Shown here: positions 6,810 to 13,473 of the stretch, piece by piece | Layout: each line of letters begins with the position of its first letter | Numbering within the stretch: the stretch's first letter is position 1 | DNA from: Alphaproteobacteria bacterium | Lineage (GTDB): Bacteria > Pseudomonadota > Alphaproteobacteria > Puniceispirillales > Puniceispirillaceae | NCBI GenBank assembly: GCA_011522945.1 | Contig: WTHY01000147.1 | Span: 1 to 13,473 of the forward strand | Direction of reading: 5' to 3' | Length of the DNA stretch: 13,473 nucleotides | Notes under the pieces: generated by a model | The model's input: only the letters and a program-made list of their open reading frames with translations | Databases searched by the model: none | What the model was told of the DNA's origin: nothing | Position numbers and translations under genes: made by a program

Positions 6810-9800
6810 TTTTATCACTGAAGCTACGTTGCGCCAGCAAGAAGCGGCTAGCCCTGACAGTTCTGTTTTCGTATCTGCAAATGCCGGGACTGGCAAAACA
6901 AAGGTGCTTACGGACAGAGTTTTACGATTGCTGATTTCAGGTGCTTTGCCGCAATCGATTTTATGTATGACATTTACAAAAGCAGCTGCGGTTGAAATGA
7001 CAGTCAGGCTAAACCAACGGCTGGCAGACTGGGCAGTTTGTGATGAAACAAAGCTTATCGAAAATTTGATGTCCATGGGCGAGGCGCGTCCAAAACAAGA
7101 GCAAATTCAGCGTGCACGTTCACTCTTTGCTGAGATTGCAGATACAGATGATGGGCCGCGTATTGAGACCGTGCATGCTTTCTGCCAGTCAATTTTAGGG
7201 CGGTTCCCAATTGAGGCTGGTATTCCGCCGCATTTCCGGTTGGTAACAGAAATTGAGGGGGACCAACTTTTACAGAAAGCCTTGCATGATTTGCTGCAAT
7301 TTCCCTCTACCCTGGCAGAGGCTTTGTCGGTCGTGGCAGGCTATAGTGATGAGCGCCAGTTATTTTCAATGATCAAATTTGCGCTAGCAGAGCGTGAGAT
7401 CATGCGCCGTGCCATAAGTGAGCCTCTATTTATGGCAGGCTATCTTGACTATATGGCCGAAGCGTCAGGTGGTGTGACAACCCCGCCATCTCCTGAGGGG
7501 ATGCAAGCTTCCTTAGATATGCAGCTTCTGGAAAAGCTGGCAGATGATATGATGCTAGGTGGTAGCGAGCAGCAAAAAAGAGGCAAAAAACTGCGGCACT
7601 GGCTGTCCCTGTCAGATGATAAGCAATGTCAGGAGCTGTCTGAATTGCTGACGATATTTGACAGAAAACGATTGGTTGATGCGCCCATAAGAACAGCAGC
7701 ACCAGAGAGTGAGGCGCAGCAAAAAGCAGTTGCAGAACAGCTGCAAACTTATATCAAAGCCTGCGCATCTGCCCTTACCTATCAAAAATCAGCAGCCTTT
7801 ATGCAGCTTGCTACACATGTCTTTCAGCAATATCAGGCATTGAAATATGCACAAGGCTTGTTGGATTTTGATGACTTAATCGAAGCCACTGACCAGATGT
7901 TAGGTCGTGGGCAAATGCTTGATTGGGTGCGGTGGAAACTTGATAGCGGTATTCATCACCTTCTTGTAGATGAAGCGCAGGATACAAGCCCAGCACAATG
8001 GTCTCTGATTGCAAAATTGGCACAACCTTTTTTTGAGGATGATCCTGACGATGCTTTGAGAACCTTGTTTGCCGTAGGGGATTTCAAACAATCTATCTAT
8101 CGGTTTCAGGGGGCAAATCCAGATGTGTTTCTTGACCAGAGACGGCGGTTTCATAAGCTTGCCAACCAAATGCAAAAGCCTATCAGGAATGTGCAATTTG
8201 CGGCTTCATTTCGGTCTGCCGGTGCTGTTTTGCAATTTGTTGACACAGTTATGCAGGATGCGTCTGTGTCAGGTATAGGCGCGGATTATGTACCTCACAA
8301 AATTGTCCATGCAGACAAACCGTCTTTCGTGGAATTATGGCCAGTCCAAACAGCGCCAAAGCCTTCGCCGCCGCCGCCATTCCAACCATCTGTTCCAGAA
8401 GATATTGATACAGCAGCAGCAAAACAGGCACATTTTGTAGCTGATCAAATAGCAAATTTGCTGGCGTCTGACCGGGATAATCAGCTGGGGCGTATTATCA
8501 AACCTAGTGATATTATGATTCTGGTGCGCCGGCGTGACCTGTTTTATGCCTTATTGCGGGCAGCTTTAATCCGTAAATCTATACCAGTAGCGCCAGCTGA
8601 TCGTGTGAAGCTTTTGAACCAGATAGAGATTTTGGATCTCTTGGCCCTAGGCGATGTGTGCCTGCTTCCGGAGGATGATTTGCAGCTGGCAGCTTTACTA
8701 AAATCACCATTATTTGGATTAGATGATGATGATTTGATGGCGTTAGCAATTGATCGAAAAAAGACAGAAACACTTTTTGACAGGTTAAAAATACATGATG
8801 GCAGTGACACAAAATTAGGGGCAGCAGCACAGAGATTTCTGCGTTGGCGTGATCTTGCAGATTGGCTTAGTCCCTTTGAATTTTACAGCCATGTTCTCAT
8901 TGCCGAAGGGGGCAAGCATGCCTTTTATAAAAGGCTGGGGGGCGGGGTTATGGACACGCTAGACGTGTTTTTAAGTCTTGCACGGGATCATGGCAGGGAA
9001 GGTGGCTCAGGCCTTAGTGGATTTTTGCGACAAATTCGAGATGCCGATTTAGATTTAAAGCGCGATATGGCAGCTACGCTTGATGATCAGGTTCGCATTA
9101 TGACAATACATGGGGCTAAGGGACTGGAGGCACCGATTGTTATATTGCCTGATATGCTGAAACCGCGTGGTAGGACTGATCCTCTTGTGACAGATGGTAA
9201 CTACCTGTTCTGGTCACATAGTGTAAATAAGCAACGCCCAGCATTTGTCGATGCTATCCGGTCAACAGGCGGTGAAGATGATGAAGAAGAGTTAGATAGG
9301 CTGCTTTATGTGGCGCTAACACGCGCAGAGCAAGGCCTTATAATAGGCGGCTTTAAAGACCCAGATAGACGGTCTTTATCTGGCAGCTGGTATGAGCGAC
9401 TCGAGCGTATCATGCGCACTATGGCAGATAGCAGAAGCACGCAAGATGGTGGATTGTTATTGTCATCTGGGACAGAGCCAACATCTTTTGCTGAAAATAG
9501 CGAAACGGCAGCAAATAGTGAGATGGCGCTGCCAAGCTGGTTTAGCAAGCCACCTAAACAGCATGCACCAACCGCAAGGCCGCTCAATCCATCGCAGCCT
9601 GTTGCTACGAGCCTGCAAAAGCACAGCGTGGCTAGTGATGCTAAAACAGCAAGATTATATGGTCAGGTGGTGCATAAGCTGCTGGAGTGGTTGCCGGATA
9701 TCGAAGCAGATAGCAGGCAGCGTGCCTTAGCCCGTTTCTTTGTAAATCAGACTGCAGAAATACGAGCCTTGGAAGCTCGCATAACAGCAGAAATTCTGTC

Positions 9801-10164
9801 CTTACTTGATGCACCAGATCTGGCGATGCTCTTTAGTCCTGAGGCGCAGGTTGAAGTCCCTATCGTTGGTGTTGTCGAAAATGTAGCTGTTTCTGGTCAA
9901 ATTGACAGGCTATGCATCTCAGGATCAGAAATTATAGTCGCGGATTTCAAAACTGGCGCGCCGCCAGCTGAGGCAACTGACTTGTCTAGCTATCATAGGC
10001 AGCTAGCCCTATATGCCGCGTTGCTATCACAAATTTATCCAACCTATGACATTAGTACCTATATTATTTGGACGAGAACATCCAAAAAGATGCATGTCTC
10101 AGCACAAGAGCGAAAAGCTGCACTAGATAGGCTATCAGAAGAAATGCGTGCCTCTGCTTCTTGA
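6802..10164 (+). CDS. addA: Double-strand break repair helicase-nuclease AddA
   Basis: AddA is the motor and nuclease subunit of AddAB: a UvrD-family 3'-5' helicase fused to a RecB-type nuclease, acting on broken DNA ends. The protein has 1120 residues. Motifs in order are: Walker A SANAGTGKT (Lys32); motif Ia MTFTKAAAVEM; ETVHAFCQSILGRFP; Walker B VDEAQD (Asp390-Asp394); motif III VGDFKQSIYRFQGA; motif IV ASFRSAG; motif V IMTIHGAKGLEAPIVILPD; motif VI LYVALTRAEQG (Arg about 841). The nuclease has QVVHKLLEW (His958), QIDRL (Asp1035), ADFKTG (Asp1048, Lys1050) and YHRQLALYAALL. All catalytic residues seem present. A Pro-rich stretch (PKPSPPPPFQP) follows motif IV, probably a linker or surface loop. 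The start overlaps the addB stop. trxA follows 112 nt later. Confidence 0.97.
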   Translation: MTDFITEATLRQQEAASPDSSVFVSANAGTGKTKVLTDRVLRLLISGALPQSILCMTFTKAAAVEMTVRLNQRLADWAVCDETKLIENLMSMGEARPKQEQIQRARSLFAEIADTDDGPRIETVHAFCQSILGRFPIEAGIPPHFRLVTEIEGDQLLQKALHDLLQFPSTLAEALSVVAGYSDERQLFSMIKFALAEREIMRRAISEPLFMAGYLDYMAEASGGVTTPPSPEGMQASLDMQLLEKLADDMMLGGSEQQKRGKKLRHWLSLSDDKQCQELSELLTIFDRKRLVDAPIRTAAPESEAQQKAVAEQLQTYIKACASALTYQKSAAFMQLATHVFQQYQALKYAQGLLDFDDLIEATDQMLGRGQMLDWVRWKLDSGIHHLLVDEAQDTSPAQWSLIAKLAQPFFEDDPDDALRTLFAVGDFKQSIYRFQGANPDVFLDQRRRFHKLANQMQKPIRNVQFAASFRSAGAVLQFVDTVMQDASVSGIGADYVPHKIVHADKPSFVELWPVQTAPKPSPPPPFQPSVPEDIDTAAAKQAHFVADQIANLLASDRDNQLGRIIKPSDIMILVRRRDLFYALLRAALIRKSIPVAPADRVKLLNQIEILDLLALGDVCLLPEDDLQLAALLKSPLFGLDDDDLMALAIDRKKTETLFDRLKIHDGSDTKLGAAAQRFLRWRDLADWLSPFEFYSHVLIAEGGKHAFYKRLGGGVMDTLDVFLSLARDHGREGGSGLSGFLRQIRDADLDLKRDMAATLDDQVRIMTIHGAKGLEAPIVILPDMLKPRGRTDPLVTDGNYLFWSHSVNKQRPAFVDAIRSTGGEDDEEELDRLLYVALTRAEQGLIIGGFKDPDRRSLSGSWYERLERIMRTMADSRSTQDGGLLLSSGTEPTSFAENSETAANSEMALPSWFSKPPKQHAPTARPLNPSQPVATSLQKHSVASDAKTARLYGQVVHKLLEWLPDIEADSRQRALARFFVNQTAEIRALEARITAEILSLLDAPDLAMLFSPEAQVEVPIVGVVENVAVSGQIDRLCISGSEIIVADFKTGAPPAEATDLSSYHRQLALYAALLSQIYPTYDISTYIIWTRTSKKMHVSAQERKAALDRLSEEMRASAS

Positions 10165-10179
10165 CCATTGCATGAACAA

Positions 10180-10198
10180 TACCTACTTTCAGTAGGTA
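10180..10198 (+). promoter_or_regulatory. tight perfect hairpin between addA and trxA
   Basis: TACCTACT (10180-10187) and AGTAGGTA (10191-10198) form a perfect 8-bp inverted repeat with a 3-nt loop, 15 nt after the addA stop. No T run follows, so it may be an RNA-stabilising hairpin, a factor-dependent terminator or a protein site. The rest of the 112-nt gap shows only the trxA ribosome site. Confidence 0.4.
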
Positions 10199-10276
10199 AT
10201 GAGCGTACAGGGCTGCCAAGTCAAAACTATGAACGCAGCAACATGTATGACCAGATTTTAGATAAAGGATAGGATT

Positions 10277-10600
10277 ATGGCGACCTTAAAGGCGACAGAT
10301 GCAAGTTTTGAGCAAGATGTGTTACAGGCTGACGGCCCTGTTGTTGTTGATTTCTGGGCCGAATGGTGCGGTCCTTGTAAAGCCATTGGTCCGGCGCTAG
10401 AAGAAATCTCAGAAGAGTTAAATGGCCAGGTTTCTATCGTTAAGGTTAATATTGACGAAAATCCAATGACACCGCAAAGCTATGGTGTGCGCGGCATTCC
10501 AACATTGCTGATGTTCAAGGGCGGTGAAGTTGTGGCCGAGAAGATTGGCGCTATGCCAAAATCAATGCTGCAACAATGGGTATCATCTAACCTAGGCTAA
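10277..10600 (+). CDS. trxA: Thioredoxin
   Basis: This is a small cytosolic dithiol-disulphide oxidoreductase. It reduces protein disulphides and supplies electrons to enzymes such as ribonucleotide reductase, and is itself recycled by thioredoxin reductase. It has 107 residues, the usual size for thioredoxin 1. The active site WAEWCGPCK carries Cys31 and Cys34, and the cis-proline loop is GIPTLLMFKGG (Pro75). The buried Asp equivalent (VVVDFWA) is present. There is no signal peptide. The start ATG 10277 has AAAGGA at 10264-10269, 7 nt upstream. addA-trxA-folC adjacency is common in alphaproteobacteria; here trxA converges with folC. Confidence 0.97.
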   Translation: MATLKATDASFEQDVLQADGPVVVDFWAEWCGPCKAIGPALEEISEELNGQVSIVKVNIDENPMTPQSYGVRGIPTLLMFKGGEVVAEKIGAMPKSMLQQWVSSNLG

Positions 10601-10699
10601 ACCGTGTCTCATCAGCCTGTGCAGATGCTAGATGCTTACCTGAAGGCAAGATGTGAAATGGGGTCAGTCATGGCCAGCTGGTAATTTTGCCAGCCTTGC

Positions 10700-11989
10700 T
10701 TACTCTGGTAATGTGCCGTTTTGACCAAGCACATAACCTGCTAGATAGAGAGACCCGCATATAGCCACAGGGTTTTTGTTAGATAGATTTTTCAACGCCG
10801 TATCCAAATTTGGATGCGGCGTTGCTTTTAGTCCTATAGACCGTGCTGCCTCTGCAATCTCCTCAGCTGAAAGGCTTGCCGGCTGGTCAGGTATAGAGAT
10901 GGCGTGGATTTCAGCGGCGATTGTTTGTAATTGGGTAAAGAAAGCTTGAGGAGGGCGTGTATTAAGCAGCCCCACAATGAGGCTCCATTTCCCATCTGAT
11001 AAGCTTTGCAAACTATCTACCAGTGCAGCTGCGCCATGCGCATTATGTGCGCCATCAAGCCAAAATTCTCCGGCTGGTACCTGTTTCGCTAACAAACCTG
11101 TCTGAAGATGCTGAATGCGTCCTGGCCAGTGCGCCATTGCTATGCCAGCAATAGCCGCATCAATATTTATTGTTAATTTCCCATGTCTTTGGGCTTCATA
11201 AAGTGCAGTTATAGCCAAAGCAGCATTTTGTATCTGATGGGCACCAAATAAAGAAGGCTTCGGGCAGTCATAAATATCTTCCCCAAGTTTCAGGCGAAAA
11301 GCTGCGGTAGCTGTTCCAGATTGTGGCTGGCTGACAATGGTTAGGGGTACATTTAAATCCTGCGCACATTTTGCAATCATATCTGCAACGATTGGCTGTT
11401 GCTGTGCTGAAATGCAGGGTGTTGATGAGCGCATTATACCAGATTTCGTGCGTGCAATTTCACCTAAATCGCTCCCAAGGAACTGTTCATGGTCTCTATC
11501 AATAGGCGTTAAAATCGTTGCCGCTGGTGCGTCCAAAACATTGGTTGAGTCTAACTCTCCGCCTAAGCCGGTTTCCAAGATTAGCAGATCTGCTGGGGTT
11601 CTTGAAAAGGCTAGAAAGGCAGCTGCTGTTGTAACCTCATAAAAGGTAATTGGCCGCCCTGCATTAGCAGTTTCAACTTCTTCTAATAGGGAAATAAGTG
11701 TCTCATCATCTATAAGCGTCCCTGCCAGGCGAATGCGCTCATGGAAGCGACATAGATGGGGAGAGCTATATACATGCACTGACAAGCCAGCCTGTTCAGC
11801 CATGGCCCGTAAAAAAGCAGCTGTTGAACCTTTACCATTAGTGCCAGCTAAATGAATGGTTGGCGGCAGATGATAATGTGGATTGCCAAGAGCCTCTAGA
11901 ATTTCAAACGTTCTGTCCAACCCCAAATCAATTAATTTTGGGTGCAAGGCAGACAGACGCTCAAGTGCAGCATCAATTTTTGAAATCAT
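10700..11989 (-). CDS. folC: Bifunctional dihydrofolate synthase / folylpolyglutamate synthase
   Basis: FolC joins L-glutamate to dihydropteroate to make dihydrofolate, then extends the polyglutamate tail of reduced folates, using ATP. The 429-residue protein is a standard Mur-ligase-family enzyme. It shows P-loop GTNGKGSTAAFL (about 49-60), SSPHLCRFHERIR (about 75-87), ETGLGGELDSTN, TPIDRDHEQFLG, ARTKSGIMR with the Lys that is carbamylated in the family, the GAHQIQNAALAI helix, WPGRIQ, and the C-terminal domain LDGAHNAHGA and GLLNTRPP. The start ATG is at 11987-11989 and lies 16 nt after the accD stop, so the two are co-transcribed. The 99-nt gap to the convergent trxA has only a 5-bp inverted repeat (10677-10694) and no convincing terminator. 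Confidence 0.96.
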   Translation of the reverse strand: MISKIDAALERLSALHPKLIDLGLDRTFEILEALGNPHYHLPPTIHLAGTNGKGSTAAFLRAMAEQAGLSVHVYSSPHLCRFHERIRLAGTLIDDETLISLLEEVETANAGRPITFYEVTTAAAFLAFSRTPADLLILETGLGGELDSTNVLDAPAATILTPIDRDHEQFLGSDLGEIARTKSGIMRSSTPCISAQQQPIVADMIAKCAQDLNVPLTIVSQPQSGTATAAFRLKLGEDIYDCPKPSLFGAHQIQNAALAITALYEAQRHGKLTINIDAAIAGIAMAHWPGRIQHLQTGLLAKQVPAGEFWLDGAHNAHGAAALVDSLQSLSDGKWSLIVGLLNTRPPQAFFTQLQTIAAEIHAISIPDQPASLSAEEIAEAARSIGLKATPHPNLDTALKNLSNKNPVAICGSLYLAGYVLGQNGTLPE

Positions 11990-12005
11990 ATTTGTGCTAA
12001 AAACC

Positions 12006-12875
12006 CTAAGCAGACTCAGAGGCCGTTGATTTTTGTGTCAGCATGGCAATGGTTCGGCCAAAAAATTCTGGCTGGTCAGCCCTCGCTACAACTGCATCAA
12101 CCATGCCATGTTCCTGTAGATATTCAGCAGTCTGGAAGTCATCTGGCAATTTTTCACGCACTGTTTCTTCGATAACGCGGCGGCCTGCAAAGCCGATAAT
12201 TGCGCCTGGCTCGGCAATTTGAATATCACCTAGCATGGCAAATGATGCTGTGACCCCACCTGTAGTCGGATGCGCTAGAAGCACAAAATATGGTAATCCT
12301 GCATCACGAACACGATCAACCGCTACAATTGTGCGAGGCAGCTGCATAAGTGAGAGAATGCCTTCTTGCATGCGGGCACCACCAGTAGAAGGGACCGTGA
12401 TAAGCGCAGCTTTTTCTGCAATAGCTGCATCAGCCGCAGCTAAAATAGCATCGCCAACTGACCGTCCCATCGAGCCGCCCATAAAACGGAAATCAAAAGC
12501 AGCTACAACAGCGCGCTGTCCTCTTATCGAGCCGCTGGCAACAGCGATGGCATCCTCGGCACCAGTCTTGGCTCTTGTGTCTTTCAACCTGTCTGTATAG
12601 CGGCGCGAATCTTTAAACTTTAGGGGATCATCTGCATTAGCAGGCAATGCGATCGGCGTGAATTTGCTGTCGTCAAATAACTGTTTAAACCGCATTTGGG
12701 GTGGCAAAGGTGCATGATGCGAACATGTCAGACATACATTATGGCTGGCTTCAAAATCCTTTTCGAAAATCATTTGATCACAGGATTTACATTTGACCCA
12801 CAGCGTATCGGTTGAATCTTGAGACGCAACCATCGCTTTGATTTTCGGCAATACCGAATTCGTCAACCAGTTCAT
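12006..12875 (-). CDS. accD: Acetyl-CoA carboxylase carboxyltransferase subunit beta
   Basis: AccD pairs with AccA to form the carboxyltransferase that moves carboxyl from biotin on AccB to acetyl-CoA, making malonyl-CoA, the first committed step of fatty-acid synthesis. It has 289 residues. The N-terminal zinc ribbon is complete: Cys29, Cys32, Cys48 and Cys51 (CX2C-X15-CX2C). The crotonase-fold core shows FRFMGGSMGRSVGD, PSTGGARMQEGILSLMQ, HPTTGGVTASFAMLGD and GFAGRRVIEET, which bind CoA and form the oxyanion site. The start ATG at 12873-12875 has GAGGAGA (complement of 12884-12890) 8 nt upstream. The order trpA-accD-folC is conserved in many alphaproteobacteria. AccD ends in a short Ser/Ala-rich tail, nothing unusual. 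Confidence 0.97.
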   Translation of the reverse strand: MNWLTNSVLPKIKAMVASQDSTDTLWVKCKSCDQMIFEKDFEASHNVCLTCSHHAPLPPQMRFKQLFDDSKFTPIALPANADDPLKFKDSRRYTDRLKDTRAKTGAEDAIAVASGSIRGQRAVVAAFDFRFMGGSMGRSVGDAILAAADAAIAEKAALITVPSTGGARMQEGILSLMQLPRTIVAVDRVRDAGLPYFVLLAHPTTGGVTASFAMLGDIQIAEPGAIIGFAGRRVIEETVREKLPDDFQTAEYLQEHGMVDAVVARADQPEFFGRTIAMLTQKSTASESA

Positions 12876-12915
12876 CTCTATTGTCTCCTCTGTCTAAAAA
12901 CAGACCCTTTACTAT

Positions 12916-12944
12916 CAGCGCGCTAGCGCTGTTTTAATCTTTTT
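12916..12944 (+). terminator. terminator-like hairpin oriented against the flanking genes
   Basis: CAGCGC (12916-12921), loop GCTA, GCGCTG (12926-12931), then TTTT (12932-12935) and TTTTT (12940-12944). Read on the + strand this resembles a rho-independent terminator, but both neighbours (trpA, accD) are on the - strand. Read on the - strand the hairpin has no T run after it. It may end antisense transcription, or be a hairpin in the trpA-accD message. Confidence 0.4.
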
Positions 12945-12959
12945 GTCTTGCATGCCTCT

Positions 12960-13462
12960 TTATTTAGAAGCATTAGCAATGGCATTGGCAAGCTCACCGG
13001 TAAAGCTGCCCACCTTAGCTGCTAAAGCAGCGCCGGTCTCCCCTGTCTCAGCACCATTAGCGATGATATCTACGACTGCAGAGCCAACAACTGCCCCATC
13101 ACCAAGCTGTGCTGCTTCTGCAGCTTGTTCGGCAGTGCGGATGCCAAATCCTGTTACAACAGGCAAGTCTGTTTCAGCACGAATGCGCGCTATAGCAGCA
13201 CGAATTGTATCAGCTGCTGCACTCTTCGTACCTGTTATCCCGGCAACTGCCACATAATACACAAATCCACCTGCTTTTTGTAAGACAAGGCGCAAACGGT
13301 CACCATAGGTGGTTGGGGTAACCAATCTGATGAATGCTAAACCAGCTTCAATAGCTGGATCACATAGCTCACTATCCTCTTCAGGCGGCAAATCTACAAT
13401 GATAAGACCATCGACACCGGCTTCGACAGCCTCGGCCAGAAATTTGTCACGACCATATATAT
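12960..13462 (-). CDS. trpA: Tryptophan synthase alpha subunit, C-terminal part (5' end missing)
   Basis: TrpA cleaves indole-3-glycerol phosphate to indole and glyceraldehyde-3-phosphate and channels indole to TrpB. About 167 C-terminal residues are present out of roughly 270. Visible family motifs are: IYGRDKFLAEAVEAGVDG; IIVDLPPEED with the catalytic Asp region; FIRLVTPTT; GFVYYVAVAGITGTKS; LPVVTGFGIRT; and DGAVVGSAVVD, the last three forming the phosphate-binding TIM-barrel end. The frame stays open to 13462; the TAA at 13470-13472 lies within likely adapter sequence. A TTG at 13391 is not the start, because homology continues upstream of it. The stop is 84 nt before accD; trpB is expected just beyond the edge. 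Confidence 0.95.
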
Positions 13463-13473
13463 CTGTCTCTTAT
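13463..13473. other. probable residual Nextera/Tn5 adapter at contig end
   Basis: The final bases CTGTCTCTTAT equal the first 11 bases of the 19-bp Tn5 mosaic end used in Nextera libraries. They replace expected trpA coding sequence and introduce an in-frame stop. This is best read as untrimmed adapter, not genome. Confidence 0.85.

Noticed and set aside
12235..12600. Antisense open frame of 121 codons opposite accD
   Set aside because: Low-complexity Ala/Ser/Pro-rich translation typical of the complement of a coding gene; accD is unambiguous.
13470..13472. In-frame TAA making trpA a pseudogene or a short gene starting at TTG 13391
   Set aside because: The stop lies in likely adapter sequence, and TrpA homology runs from 13391 up to about 13462 without interruption.
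1..13473. Novel defence, mobile or biosynthetic system
   Set aside because: Every long coding region belongs to a familiar housekeeping family with conserved alphaproteobacterial gene order; no integrase, transposase, repeat array or unknown multi-gene cassette is present.

Overview
The window looks like a chromosomal housekeeping segment from an alphaproteobacterium with moderate-to-low GC (mid-40s percent by eye). The evidence is gene content and order. A ChvG-type histidine kinase, RapZ, AhcY and TsaE are followed by the alphaproteobacterial form of AddB/AddA, then thioredoxin, with an opposing trpA-accD-folC block. This order is characteristic of Rhodospirillales-like and related alphaproteobacteria. 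The composition would suit a marine lineage such as SAR116, but that placement is an inference. No phage, insertion sequence, CRISPR array, tRNA or rRNA was found.

Left part (1-3262, + strand): the C-terminal part of a ChvG-like sensor kinase, cut by the window start; a RapZ/YvcJ-family protein whose nucleotide-binding motifs are degenerate; a 161-nt leader with repeats and hairpins; and ahcY (S-adenosylhomocysteine hydrolase). In many alphaproteobacteria hprK lies between chvG and rapZ, and EIIA and HPr genes lie between rapZ and ahcY. None of these PTS genes is present here.

Middle part (3283-10600, + strand): tsaE (tRNA t6A synthesis), the overlapping addB-addA pair (double-strand break end resection) and trxA (thioredoxin). 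The amgK/murU-type sugar-recycling genes often found between tsaE and addB are missing.

Right part (10700-13462, - strand): trpA (truncated at the right edge), accD and folC, transcribed toward trxA. They serve tryptophan, fatty-acid and folate metabolism.

The last 11 bases (13463-13473) match the first 11 bases of the Nextera/Tn5 mosaic-end adapter. The right edge is therefore probably a contig end with residual adapter, and the in-frame stop there in trpA is artefactual. I see no novel multi-gene system. The points most worth a second look are the degenerate RapZ pocket combined with loss of the neighbouring PTS genes, and the structured leader of ahcY.
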